A stretch of 64,000 nt of DNA, taken from Mycolicibacterium sp. CBMA 247. GTDB taxonomy: Bacteria; Actinomycetota; Actinomycetes; Mycobacteriales; Mycobacteriaceae. A program made the position numbers and the translations under genes. Positions 47,896 to 58,102 of this stretch are shown one piece after another. The DNA is taken from the NCBI RefSeq assembly GCF_009729095.1, contig NZ_VTGX01000001.1, forward strand, positions 1,116,001 through 1,180,000, given 5' to 3'. Below the pieces are notes generated by a model. The model did not search any database and was not told the origin of the DNA. It worked only from the letters and a program-made list of their open reading frames with translations. The first letter of the stretch is position 1, and each line of letters starts with the position of its first letter.

Positions 47896-48500
47896 CAGCC
47901 TCCGTATGCCTGACTGGCACCGTACTGAGCCTCGCTCGGCGTGAAGGCGTCCCCGGACTCCAGTTGGTGGACCAAGCCGTCACGCGAGAACCCGGTCATA
48001 TTCAGGTACTGCTTGGCTTTCGCGACAGCCTGTGCATTCCAGTCGGCTTCGCCGGTGGACTCTAGTTGCTGGACCGCGAACGTCGCATCTGCCGTGCTGA
48101 ACTTCTCGAACTCCAGTTGATGGATCAGGCCCTTCTTCGATAATCCGCCCATGTTGAGGTAGACCTTGGCCTTCGCGATCGCATTGTCTTCGCCCGGTGT
48201 GAAGCCGCTCTTGGTCGTGGTTGGGACGTAATCAGCAGTCGGCATTGCGCCTCCGCCGGAGGCAGACGATAGAGCGTTGTTGTGGCTGCTTCCGAAAGCG
48301 CCGAATGCCAGAGACGCCAATACTGCGGCGCCCACACCCAACAACACCTTGCCACCAGTAGAGATGCCCTGCCGTCCAGGCTGGCCAGGAACAGGCGGTG
48401 TCTGTCCTAGCAGCGCGTAGCTCTCGGTCCACACTGTTCCGTCGAAGAAACGCTGGCGGCTCGGATCAGATGGATCCGGGAACCAACCCGGTGCAGTCAT
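47895..48500 (-). CDS. DUF2510 and Ltp-domain membrane protein (superinfection-exclusion type)
   Basis: 201 residues. The N-terminal DUF2510 motif is PGWFPDPSDPSRQRFFDGTVWTE. One membrane helix follows near VLLGVGAAVLASLAFGAF. Outside are two Ltp-type repeats: AIAKAKVYLNMGGLSKKGLI and AVAKAKQYLNMTGFSRDGLV, each ending HQLE. Ltp repeats are known from the phage TP-J34 lipoprotein that blocks DNA injection by related phages. A phage-exclusion role is therefore plausible. It lies in the last cassette block before groEL1, upstream of a coupled small gene. Confidence 0.78.
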   Translation of the reverse strand: MTAPGWFPDPSDPSRQRFFDGTVWTESYALLGQTPPVPGQPGRQGISTGGKVLLGVGAAVLASLAFGAFGSSHNNALSSASGGGAMPTADYVPTTTKSGFTPGEDNAIAKAKVYLNMGGLSKKGLIHQLEFEKFSTADATFAVQQLESTGEADWNAQAVAKAKQYLNMTGFSRDGLVHQLESGDAFTPSEAQYGASQAYGG

Positions 48501-48555
48501 AGGTGAATACCTTGTCTCTTACTCGAAGCCAACAGGATGAGATCCCACAGAGACC

Positions 48556-48957
48556 TCACCTGTTGAACATGTGCGTCAACTCGTTGCGCTTGTCGTTGAG
48601 CTGCTTCTCGATGTAAAACCCGTTCGCTAGGGCGACCACCAAGACCAGGGAAGCGACGACGCGGACCCATGTCGGAGCGCCCATAAAGAACGCGATAGCT
48701 GTGGCAACCCCAACCACCGCAATACCGGTCCAGACCGGGCCTGAGCCCGTCATGAGACTGACCGACTGCATCGACATCACCAGTCCGACAACGGCAAGAA
48801 CGCAGACGCCTATCGCAATCGCCGTTTTCTTACTGTTTCCGGAATCGTCTGGCACGCCTACTGGTTCGCCCCATGTCGCGCCGTCCCAATAAATCCGTTT
48901 ACCCGGATTCAATGGGTCGGGATACCAGCCCGGTTGCGGATTCGGGGGTGCAGTCAT
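48556..48957 (-). CDS. DUF2510 membrane protein
   Basis: 133 residues from MTAPPNPQPGWYPDP; the frame is open upstream but unrelated. The DUF2510 motif PGWYPDPLNPGKRIYWDGATW is followed by three to four membrane helices and a charged end (KQLNDKRNELTHMFNR). A broken paralogue of its 3' end lies at 46655-46760, showing that this type of gene was carried more than once in the array. Function is unknown. Confidence 0.72.
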   Translation of the reverse strand: MTAPPNPQPGWYPDPLNPGKRIYWDGATWGEPVGVPDDSGNSKKTAIAIGVCVLAVVGLVMSMQSVSLMTGSGPVWTGIAVVGVATAIAFFMGAPTWVRVVASLVLVVALANGFYIEKQLNDKRNELTHMFNR

Positions 48958-49090
48958 ATTTGCTGAGGGTAGGCCAAGCTTGGTTGCCGTACCCACGAAT
49001 CGGCGCATGTCGCACACCCAGGGGTGTCTTTGTCCGCGTTGACGCAGACAACCCCATTGGGCGCGGGGACGGAGCCCCACAGCAAAGACA

Positions 49091-49124
49091 AAGCACCCCC
49101 GACCCAGCCGGATCGGGGGTGCTT
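49091..49124 (-). terminator. Native groEL1 terminator
   Basis: AAGCACCCCCGA / TCGGGGGTGCTT, 12-base perfect arms with a 10-base loop. On the minus strand it is followed by TGTCTTTG. It lies 18 bases after the groEL1 stop; variants of it accompany most repeat copies. Confidence 0.9.
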
Positions 49125-49141
49125 CTTTGTAGTAGCTCAGA

Positions 49142-50835
<1,694 letters not shown>

Positions 50836-50856
50836 TACACGAGGTCCTTTACGGAA

Positions 50857-51156
50857 CTACTTTGCAACGACAGCCAGCACGTCGCGTGCCGAGAGGATCA
50901 GGTACTCCTCGCCGTTGTACTTGATCTCGGTGCCGCCGTACTTGCTGTAGATGACGGTGTCGCCCTCGGCAACGTCCAGGGGGATCCGCTTTTCGCCATC
51001 CTCATCCCAGCGGCCGGGGCCAACTGCGACGACGGTGCCTTCCTGCGGCTTTTCCTTGGCGGTGTCGGGGATGACCAGACCGGAAGCGGTCGTGGTCTCG
51101 GCCGCGTTGGCCTGAACGAGGATCTTGTCCTCGAGTGGCTTGATGTTGACTGCCAC
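50857..51156 (-). CDS. groES: Co-chaperonin GroES
   Basis: 99 residues from a GTG eight to nine bases after GGAGGG. It is full length, beginning [18 protein letters not shown]. The mobile loop is [18 protein letters not shown], followed by the roof segment [12 protein letters not shown]. It caps the GroEL ring. It is the first gene of the CIRCE-controlled operon with groEL1; the open frame upstream of the GTG covers the leader and is not coding. Confidence 0.97.
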   Translation of the reverse strand: MAVNIKPLEDKILVQANAAETTTASGLVIPDTAKEKPQEGTVVAVGPGRWDEDGEKRIPLDVAEGDTVIYSKYGGTEIKYNGEEYLILSARDVLAVVAK

Positions 51157-51291
51157 GATGGAAGCCCTCCACTTGTCGGGGTGTGGATCCGGGGGAATCC
51201 CCAGATGCCGGTTACGAGGTGTTCGGCATGCGTCCGTGCCCCTCGCTCCGTCGTCGCGGGTGCCGGCGCTGGGGGGTTGGCCGCGTGCCAC

Positions 51292-51318
51292 CTAGCACTC
51301 TATACATGCGAGTGCTAG
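51292..51318. promoter_or_regulatory. CIRCE element (HrcA operator)
   Basis: CTAGCACTC-n9-GAGTGCTAG, perfect nine-base arms with the standard nine-base spacer. It is the HrcA binding site controlling groESL. The overlapping AGTGCTAGCACT (51311-51322) is a further perfect palindrome. Confidence 0.93.
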
Positions 51319-51325
51319 CACTCAA
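51297..51325 (-). promoter_or_regulatory. groES promoter overlapping CIRCE
   Basis: On the minus strand TTGAGT (51320-51325) and TAGAGT (51297-51302) are 17 bases apart, both partly inside CIRCE, so HrcA binding would exclude RNA polymerase. The leader to groES is about 135 bases. Confidence 0.65.
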
Positions 51326-51374
51326 GGGTGGGCCTGTGCGTACCCGGCGTGTTCAGCCGACAGCTGACAGCTGA

Positions 51375-51812
51375 CTACGCGAATCCGCTGGGATCGATCA
51401 TCAAGTGGTCGGACACGTCCCCGACCATCTCCACATCGACCTTGCGCTCGGTGAAGAACCAACCGTGTTCGTCACGGCCGAACGCATCGAAGTAGCGCCC
51501 GACCACAATGGGCTGCAGCGGCACGGTCCCGGTGTTCTGCACGACCACGAAGGTCGAGCGAGCCGTCGCGCCCCCGCCGTCGACGTCGACGATCGGGTTG
51601 AGCACCAGGTGCCGAGTGCGCGGGGTGTTGCCGTGGTCTTGGAACCGGCGGGTCGTCGAAGCGAACAACTTGGCAATGGCCGACGCACCAGCCACACCCA
51701 TGAACGAGCCGCGCCCCAGCAGCTCCCCGACCCCGTCGAAGTCCCCGGCATCGATCAGCTCGGCGTAGCGGTACAGCAGCTCGGTGATCTCCACCTTGTC
51801 AGCGACGCTCAT
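51375..51812 (-). CDS. NTF2/SnoaL-like protein coupled to tsaD
   Basis: 145 residues from [25 protein letters not shown], the standard NTF2-fold N-terminus. Later landmarks are [12 protein letters not shown] and [23 protein letters not shown]. The start overlaps the tsaD stop by four bases (ATGA). Members are ring-hydroxylating dioxygenase small-subunit-like or steroid isomerase-like folds. Its position at the end of a translation/cell-wall operon gives no functional clue. Confidence 0.82.
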   Translation of the reverse strand: MSVADKVEITELLYRYAELIDAGDFDGVGELLGRGSFMGVAGASAIAKLFASTTRRFQDHGNTPRTRHLVLNPIVDVDGGGATARSTFVVVQNTGTVPLQPIVVGRYFDAFGRDEHGWFFTERKVDVEMVGDVSDHLMIDPSGFA

Positions 51813-52831
51813 GCCACCTGCCCCTTCACCACCGGCAACCCCGGATCGCTCGCCGCATCCAGCGGCGTCGGTGCCGCCCCGGCGGCGATCAGGTGCGCCG
51901 CGAACGAGGCGATCATCGCGCCGTTGTCGGTGCACAACCGTGGCCGCGGTACCCGCAGCGTCAGGCCCGCGGCCGTGCAGCGTTCCTCGGCAAGTTCACG
52001 GAGGCGGGAATTGGCCGCCACCCCGCCCGCGATCAGCAGGGTTGACACCCCGAGATCGGTGGCGGCGCGCACGGCCTTGGCGGTCAGCACATCGGCAACC
52101 GCTTCCTGGAAACCGGCCGCGACATCGGCCTGCGATGCCTCCGGGTGGCGCTCTACGTAGCGGGCCACCGCAGTTTTCAGGCCCGAGAAGCTGAACACGT
52201 ACGGGGCGTCACGCGGTCCGGTCATCCCTCGCGGAAAGACGATGGCGTCGCGGTCCCCGGTGCGGGCCAGCTCGTCGAGCACCTTTCCGCCCGGATAGCC
52301 GAGTCCGAGCAGCCGGGCGACCTTGTCGTAGGCCTCGCCGGCGGCGTCGTCGACGGTGCTGCCCAGCTCGATGATCGGCTCCCCCAGCGACCGGACGTGC
52401 AGCAGGTGGGTGTGCCCGCCCGAGACGAGCAGGCCCACGCTCTCGGGCAGCGGCCCGTGGTCGTAGACGTCGGCGGCCAGGTGCCCGCCCAGGTGATTGA
52501 CCCCGTAGAACGGGACGTTCCAGCCGGCCGCATATGCCTTGGCGGCGGCCACCCCGACCAGCAGTGCCCCGGCCAGCCCCGGTCCGATGGTCGCGGCGAC
52601 GACATCGGGTCGCTCGATGCCCGCGGTGTCCAGGGCTCGACGCATGGTCGGGCCCAGCGCCTCCAGGTGTGCGCGAGAGGCGATCTCGGGCACGACGCCG
52701 CCGAAGCGCGCGTGCTCGTCGACGCTGGAGGCGACTTCGTCGGCCAGGAGCCGCATCGTTCCGTCTTCGGAAAGCTCGGCTATGCCGACTCCGGTTTCGT
52801 CACAAGAACTTTCGATGGCCAGGATGATCAC
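51809..52831 (-). CDS. tsaD: tRNA t6A37 threonylcarbamoyltransferase subunit TsaD
   Basis: 340 residues. It starts [17 protein letters not shown]. The metal-binding histidines lie in [22 protein letters not shown], the ATP-site glycines and SFSGLKTAV follow. With TsaB and TsaE it transfers threonylcarbamoyl to A37 of ANN-decoding tRNAs. All three are encoded here in one overlapping cluster. The ATG overlaps the rimI stop by four bases. Confidence 0.96.
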   Translation of the reverse strand: MIILAIESSCDETGVGIAELSEDGTMRLLADEVASSVDEHARFGGVVPEIASRAHLEALGPTMRRALDTAGIERPDVVAATIGPGLAGALLVGVAAAKAYAAGWNVPFYGVNHLGGHLAADVYDHGPLPESVGLLVSGGHTHLLHVRSLGEPIIELGSTVDDAAGEAYDKVARLLGLGYPGGKVLDELARTGDRDAIVFPRGMTGPRDAPYVFSFSGLKTAVARYVERHPEASQADVAAGFQEAVADVLTAKAVRAATDLGVSTLLIAGGVAANSRLRELAEERCTAAGLTLRVPRPRLCTDNGAMIASFAAHLIAAGAAPTPLDAASDPGLPVVKGQVA

Positions 52832-53289
52832 GTCGGGTCCCCTTGGGGAAGGCGTTGCATGGTGTAGGCATCAGCCCCGCTGGCGCGGTAATACCGCTTG
52901 CGCAGACCGATGTTGACGAATCCAGCGCTCTCATACAGCGAAATGGCCGGTTCGTTGTCGGTGCGGACTTCCAGGAAAACTATTCCGCCCGAAGCGAAAT
53001 CGAGCATGTCGTCGAGCAGCCGACGCCCGATCCCCTGCCCCTGAAAGTCGGGGTCGACGCCGATGGTGTGGATCTCGTACTCATACGGGCGCACTCGGCC
53101 CAGCCGGGCGATACCGGCATAGCCGACCAACCGGCCGTCGCTGCGCGCCGCGATGTAGCGGGTGTGACTGGCGGCCAATTCGTTGAGGAATGCCCGGGCC
53201 GGCCAGGGGTCGTCACCGGCGAACAGCTTGGCCTCCAACTCGGCGCACCGCTCGGCGTCGGCGCGAGTCAGCGCGTCGAACACGGTCAT
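52828..53289 (-). CDS. rimI: Ribosomal-protein-alanine N-acetyltransferase-like GNAT protein
   Basis: 153 residues of the GNAT fold. The acetyl-CoA loop is [19 protein letters not shown], with [18 protein letters not shown] as the downstream motif B. The family acetylates N-terminal residues of S18 and other proteins. It overlaps tsaB by four bases and tsaD by four bases, as in other actinobacteria. Confidence 0.93.
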   Translation of the reverse strand: MTVFDALTRADAERCAELEAKLFAGDDPWPARAFLNELAASHTRYIAARSDGRLVGYAGIARLGRVRPYEYEIHTIGVDPDFQGQGIGRRLLDDMLDFASGGIVFLEVRTDNEPAISLYESAGFVNIGLRKRYYRASGADAYTMQRLPQGDPT

Positions 53290-53924
53290 TTCCGCACCGC
53301 CGCAGAGGGTTTCGCGTCGGGCCGGCGCAGATACAACGGCACCAGCCGCTGCGGGTCATCCCAGTCGGCGACGGCGCGCACCAGGCCCGCCGGCGTCGGG
53401 TACACCACTTCGAGCCGGGGCAGTGCGAACAGCGCGGCATGCTCGGGCGAACCGGCCACCGCAGCCACCGAAGAGTCCAGCGCGGCCGCCACATCGGCGG
53501 GTGCGTTGACGGCGGGACCGTCGATGCGGACACCGTCGCGGTAGCGCGCCCAGTACACCTCGCGCCGCCGCGCGTCGGTGACCACCAGCACGTCGCCATC
53601 GGTATGGATACCGATGGCGTCCAGACTGCACACCCCGTGCACCGGGACGCCCAGCGCATGTCCGAAGGCCGCGGCGCTGGCCATCCCGACCCGCAGCCCG
53701 GTGAAGGGGCCGGGTCCGCAGCCGACGACGACGGCGTCGAGATCGGCGACGGTGATCCCGGCATCCGACACGGCGCCGAGCACGTTGGGCGTGAGCTGCT
53801 CGGCATGGGCGCGGGCATCCACGGTGACCCGCTCGGCCAGGGTGTGCACCGTGCCGTCCTCGGCACGACGGACCACGCCCGCGCTGACCGCCGGGGTGGC
53901 CGTGTCGATGGTCAATACATTCAT
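53286..53924 (-). CDS. tsaB: t6A biosynthesis protein TsaB
   Basis: 212 residues from the second ATG (MNVLTIDTATPA), six bases after GGAG; the first ATG four codons upstream is poorly spaced. The ASKHA-fold protein opens with the phosphate-loop-like TIDTATPAVSAGVV. GPGPFTGLRVGMASA is the conserved TsaB centre. It partners TsaD as a non-catalytic scaffold. Its start overlaps the tsaE stop (ATGA). Confidence 0.93.
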   Translation of the reverse strand: MNVLTIDTATPAVSAGVVRRAEDGTVHTLAERVTVDARAHAEQLTPNVLGAVSDAGITVADLDAVVVGCGPGPFTGLRVGMASAAAFGHALGVPVHGVCSLDAIGIHTDGDVLVVTDARRREVYWARYRDGVRIDGPAVNAPADVAAALDSSVAAVAGSPEHAALFALPRLEVVYPTPAGLVRAVADWDDPQRLVPLYLRRPDAKPSAAVRK

Positions 53925-54388
53925 GGGGCGCTCCACTGCCAGATCACCGTGCGCGTCTCGGTTTCGGTGTCCCGTTCGATCCGGATGTCCAGGTGATGGT
54001 CGGAGAGCCGTTCGGCCAGGCCCTCACCCCATTCGACCACCACCACGGCGTCGTCCAGGTCGGTGTCGAGATCGAGCGCATCGAGTTCCCCGAGCAGGTC
54101 GACGCCGGGATGATCGAGCAGCCGGTACATGTCCACGTGCACCATCGCCGGGCGGTCCGGCTGCCGGGCGCGGTGCACCCGGGCCAGGACGAACGTCGGT
54201 GACACCACCGGCCCGTCGACATCCATCGCCGCCGCGATGCCCTTGGCCATCACGGTCTTGCCCGCGCCCAACGGGCCCGACAACACCACCACGTCGCCGG
54301 CCTTCAGCCGGGCACCCAGCGTGGCGCCCAGGGCGATGGTGTCCTCGGCGGTGGCAAGTTGTGCCGTGCCGGCGCTGCGCTCAGCCAC
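53921..54388 (-). CDS. tsaE: t6A biosynthesis ATPase TsaE
   Basis: 155 residues from a GTG. Walker A is GPLGAGKT (38-45). VDMYRL and VVVEWGEGLAERL follow, as in the family. It binds and hydrolyses ATP in the TsaBDE complex. The start overlaps the end of the alpha/beta-hydrolase gene by eight bases. Confidence 0.94.
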   Translation of the reverse strand: MAERSAGTAQLATAEDTIALGATLGARLKAGDVVVLSGPLGAGKTVMAKGIAAAMDVDGPVVSPTFVLARVHRARQPDRPAMVHVDMYRLLDHPGVDLLGELDALDLDTDLDDAVVVVEWGEGLAERLSDHHLDIRIERDTETETRTVIWQWSAP

Positions 54389-55469
54389 GGAACCGCACCC
54401 GATTGCGTACCCGCCGGGTCAGCGTGACCAGTTTGGAGGGCGTGGCCCGCTCCACCAGCCGGACCAGTGCGTCGTCGATCACCACGGGCTCCTCAAGCTG
54501 GACCAGATGACCCGCTCCTCCGACGATCACCAGTTCGGAGCGGGGTAACTGTGCGGCCATGGCCTTTGAGTATTCCATTGGTGTGAGCAGGTCCCGGTCA
54601 CCGCAGGCGATCAGTGTCGGCACCTTGGCCAACACCGGCAGGGCTGCGCCCTCGTCGTGGACCTCGAGCGCATGCAGGAATTCGACGAGGGTGGTGATCG
54701 AGGTGCCGTGCATCATGCGCTCGGAGAACTCGACCACGCTGGGGCTGACCGCCTCGTCCCCGTAGGACGCGGCCCGCAGGATCGGCCCGATCACCGAACG
54801 GGCCGCGCCGCGCGTGTGATGCACCGCGCCAGGGGTATAGCGGGCCAGGAACCGCACCGCCTCCAGCGCCGGGTTGCGCAGGATCTCCCCCAGCGGCGAG
54901 CGGGTCACCCCTTCGGCGGCCGAGGAGATCAGCGCGGCGCCGACGATCTGTTTCGGGTAGCGGTGCGGGAACTGCCGGGCGTGCGAGAGCACCGTCATGC
55001 CGCCCATCGAATGTCCGACCAACACCGCGGGGCCACGCGGAACCATCACCGCCACAACCGCTTCCAGGTCACGCCCGAGTTGTTCGACGGTATAGGTGTT
55101 CGGCGGGGCGGCCCCGGACTGGCCGTGGCCACGCTGGTCGTAGAACACCATCCGCACCTGCGAACCCCACTGTTCTGCCAGCCGGATGCGCTGAAAGTGG
55201 AAGGCGCCCATGCGCAAACAGAACCCGTGAGCGAACACCACGGTGAGCGGCGCGTCGTTGGGCCCGACTTCACGCACCGCCAGCGGCACGCCGTCGACGG
55301 TGGTCACCACCGAGCTGCGGTCGGCGGCCAGACGCTCGAAATCCTCACCCAGGTAGGGATCCTCGCCCGTGCTGCGCCGAGTCAGTGACCGCGCCACCGA
55401 CATACCCGCCACCGTGCCCACAGCAGTCAGCCCGGCCGCACCGGCCAACCACTGAGCATTGCGACTCAA
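54381..55469 (-). CDS. Alpha/beta-hydrolase with N-terminal membrane anchor
   Basis: 362 residues from a TTG that overlaps the alr stop (TTGA); ATG starts upstream lie deep in alr and give unrelated residues. A hydrophobic helix ([17 protein letters not shown]) suggests membrane attachment. The hydrolase domain has [14 protein letters not shown] (oxyanion region), GHSMGGMTV (nucleophile Ser) and [12 protein letters not shown] (catalytic His), with an acid near CGDRDLLTP. An esterase or lipase acting on membrane or cell-wall lipids is likely. It lies between alr and tsaE in one overlapping operon. Confidence 0.82.
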   Translation of the reverse strand: MSRNAQWLAGAAGLTAVGTVAGMSVARSLTRRSTGEDPYLGEDFERLAADRSSVVTTVDGVPLAVREVGPNDAPLTVVFAHGFCLRMGAFHFQRIRLAEQWGSQVRMVFYDQRGHGQSGAAPPNTYTVEQLGRDLEAVVAVMVPRGPAVLVGHSMGGMTVLSHARQFPHRYPKQIVGAALISSAAEGVTRSPLGEILRNPALEAVRFLARYTPGAVHHTRGAARSVIGPILRAASYGDEAVSPSVVEFSERMMHGTSITTLVEFLHALEVHDEGAALPVLAKVPTLIACGDRDLLTPMEYSKAMAAQLPRSELVIVGGAGHLVQLEEPVVIDDALVRLVERATPSKLVTLTRRVRNRVRFRG

Positions 55470-56635
55470 CGCCCGCGACCGGCCTGCAGATAGGTGCGGG
55501 TGATCCGGCCCCGCGGGCTGGTGACCACTTCGTAGTTGATGGTGCCGAGCAATTCGGCCCAATCCTGAGCAGTCTGTTCGCCGCGGGTGCCGGGACCGAA
55601 CAGGATCGCTTCGTCACCTTCCCGGACGTCTGTGGCGTCCGGACCGAGGTCGACGACGAACTGGTCCATACAGATCCGCCCGACGGCCGGGCGGCGCCGG
55701 CCGTTGATCAGCACCTCGATCCGCCCGCTCAGCGAGCGGAAGATGCCGTCGGCGTAGCCCACCGGCAACAGTGCCAGTGCGGTGTCACGGTCGGCGATCC
55801 AGCCGTGCCCGTAAGACACCCCGTCCCCGGCATGGACCGAACGCACCAGCGCGACAGGGCATTTCAGTGTCATCGCGGGGCGCAACCCCATATCGCCGCG
55901 CTCCGGGATGGGGCTGAGGCCGTAGACCGCGATCCCGGGCCGCACCATGTCGAAGGCCAGATCCGGCCGGGTCATCGTCGCCGGAGAGTTGGCGATATGA
56001 GCCACCTCGAACACCACACCCTGCGCGGCGGCCTGCTCCCGCATCGCGGTGAGGCGCTTGCCCTGCAGTTCGTTGAACGGATTGTCAGGGTCGTCGCCGT
56101 ACACCAGGTGACTCATGATGCCGCGCACCCGGATCGCGCCGTCGGCCTGGGCGCGGCCCAGCGCGGCGATCATCGCCGGGAAATCTTCCGGGCTCACGCC
56201 GTTGCGGCTCAGGCCGGTGTCGACCTTCACCGTGACCGTCGCGGTGCGGCCGGTCTGCTGCACGGCGGCCACCACATCGTCGAGTTGGCGCACCGAGGAC
56301 ACCGCGATCTGCACGTCGTTCACCAGCGCGGGGGCGAAGTCGGTGCCCGGCGGGTGCAGCCAGCACAGCACCGGGGCGGTGATCCCGCCGGCCCGCAACG
56401 CCACCGCCTCGGTGATCGTCACCACCCCGAGTTCGGCGGCCCCGGCGGCCAGCGCGGCCCGGCCCACCTCGACGGCGCCGTGCCCGTACGCGTCGGCCTT
56501 TACCACCGCCATCACCCGGGCACTGCCGGCATGTTCGCGCAGCAGGCGGACGTTGTGATCGATCGCGCTGAGATCGACCATGGCCTGCGGCGATGCGTGT
56601 GGGGTCAGCGATGTCGTGAGTTCAGTCGTTTGCAT
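55466..56635 (-). CDS. alr: Alanine racemase
   Basis: 389 residues, normal length. PLP attaches at Lys46 in [10 protein letters not shown]. The second catalytic residue is the Tyr in [11 protein letters not shown]-terminal beta-domain ([13 protein letters not shown]) is present. It makes D-alanine for peptidoglycan and is the target of D-cycloserine. The stop overlaps the TTG of the hydrolase gene by four bases. Confidence 0.96.
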   Translation of the reverse strand: MQTTELTTSLTPHASPQAMVDLSAIDHNVRLLREHAGSARVMAVVKADAYGHGAVEVGRAALAAGAAELGVVTITEAVALRAGGITAPVLCWLHPPGTDFAPALVNDVQIAVSSVRQLDDVVAAVQQTGRTATVTVKVDTGLSRNGVSPEDFPAMIAALGRAQADGAIRVRGIMSHLVYGDDPDNPFNELQGKRLTAMREQAAAQGVVFEVAHIANSPATMTRPDLAFDMVRPGIAVYGLSPIPERGDMGLRPAMTLKCPVALVRSVHAGDGVSYGHGWIADRDTALALLPVGYADGIFRSLSGRIEVLINGRRRPAVGRICMDQFVVDLGPDATDVREGDEAILFGPGTRGEQTAQDWAELLGTINYEVVTSPRGRITRTYLQAGRGR

Positions 56636-56704
56636 GTCATATCACCGCCGACCATTGTCCCAGAGGCACATATCCGGGGAGATCAGCGGACCGCCCACGC
56701 CCAA

Positions 56705-58087
56705 CTAGTGCGCGAACGGCTGCTCAGTGTCGAAGTGACCGCCAGGCTTGAGCTCGTCGAGATGCTTCAACGCCGTAGTCAGGTCGTCCTTGAGCGCCCT
56801 GGCCAGATCGGCCGAGAATCCCTCACGGACCACCACCCGCAGCACGACGACGTCGTTGGCGTCATCGGGCATGGTGTAGGCCGGCACCTGCCATCCGAAC
56901 CCCCGCAGCGCCGAGGACACGTCGAACTCGGTGTAGCCGGGATCGCCCTTGAGCCGGAAGCTGACCACCGGGATGGCCGAGCCGTCGGTGATGATCTCGA
57001 AGTGCTCACTCTCGCGCAGCTGGTCACCCAGCCAGCGCGCGGTTTCGGACAGGCATTGCATCACCTGGGTGTACCCGGCCCGGCCCAGCCGCAGGAAGTT
57101 GTAGTACTGGCCGACCACCTGGTTGCCCGGCCGGGAGAAGTTCAGGGTGAACGTCGGCATATCGCCGCCGAGGTAGTTGACCCGGAACACCAGCTCTTCA
57201 GGCAGGTGCTCCTTGCTGCGCCACACCACGAAGCCGATGCCCGGGTAAGTCAGGCCGTACTTATGCCCGCTGACGTTGATCGACACCACGCGCGGCAACC
57301 GGAAATCCCACTCCAGCTCGGGGTGCAGGAACGGTACGACGAACCCGCCGCTGGCCGCGTCGACGTGCACGGGCACGTCCAAACCCTTGTCTTGAGCGAG
57401 CGTGTCCAGCGCCGCGCAGATCTCGGCGATCGGCTCCAGCTCACCGGTGTAAGTGGTGCCCAGGATCGCCACCACACCGATGGTGTTCTCGTCGACCGCG
57501 TCGAGCACCTGTTCGGGGGTGATGACGTAACGCCCCTCCTCCATCGGCAGGTACCGCGGCTCGACGTCGAAGTACCGGCAGAACTTCTCCCACACCACCT
57601 GGACGTTGGAGCCCATCACCAGATTCGGGGTCCGACCCTTCCACGCGTCGCCGACCCGGGCGCGCCACCGCCACTTGAGCGCCAGCCCGGCCAGCATTAC
57701 GGCCTCACTCGACCCGATGGTGGACACCCCGACGGCACTGGTCGGGTCGTCGTCGCGCAGGTCCTCGGCGTGGAACAGATCGGCGACCATGCTCACGCAG
57801 CGCGCTTCGATCGCGGCGGTCGCCGGGTACTCGTCCTTGTCGATCATGTTCTTGTCGAACGTCTCGGCCATGAGCTTCTCGGCCTCGGGGTCCATCCAGG
57901 TGGTGACGAACGTCGCCAGGTTCAGCCGGGAACTGCCGTCGAGCATCAGTTCGTCGTGGATGAACCGGTAGGCCGCACCGGGTTCCATCGCGTCATCGGG
58001 CAGGCGCAGCGACGGAACGGGCGCCATCGCCAACCTGCCCGTGTAGGCCGGCGAGATGTGGGGGGTGCGAGGGTGCTTGTGCGGCAT
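56705..58087 (-). CDS. gadB: Glutamate decarboxylase
   Basis: 460 residues, AAAAGG before the ATG. PLP-binding Lys276 is in NVSGHKYGL. HVDAASGGFV and STIGSSEAVMLAG are the pyridoxal-pocket motifs of bacterial GadB. It converts glutamate to GABA, consuming a proton. The gene lies 15 bases downstream of nnrD/E. No GABA antiporter gene is adjacent. Confidence 0.96.
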   Translation of the reverse strand: MPHKHPRTPHISPAYTGRLAMAPVPSLRLPDDAMEPGAAYRFIHDELMLDGSSRLNLATFVTTWMDPEAEKLMAETFDKNMIDKDEYPATAAIEARCVSMVADLFHAEDLRDDDPTSAVGVSTIGSSEAVMLAGLALKWRWRARVGDAWKGRTPNLVMGSNVQVVWEKFCRYFDVEPRYLPMEEGRYVITPEQVLDAVDENTIGVVAILGTTYTGELEPIAEICAALDTLAQDKGLDVPVHVDAASGGFVVPFLHPELEWDFRLPRVVSINVSGHKYGLTYPGIGFVVWRSKEHLPEELVFRVNYLGGDMPTFTLNFSRPGNQVVGQYYNFLRLGRAGYTQVMQCLSETARWLGDQLRESEHFEIITDGSAIPVVSFRLKGDPGYTEFDVSSALRGFGWQVPAYTMPDDANDVVVLRVVVREGFSADLARALKDDLTTALKHLDELKPGGHFDTEQPFAH

Positions 58088-58102
58088 GACAGTTCCTTTT
58101 CG

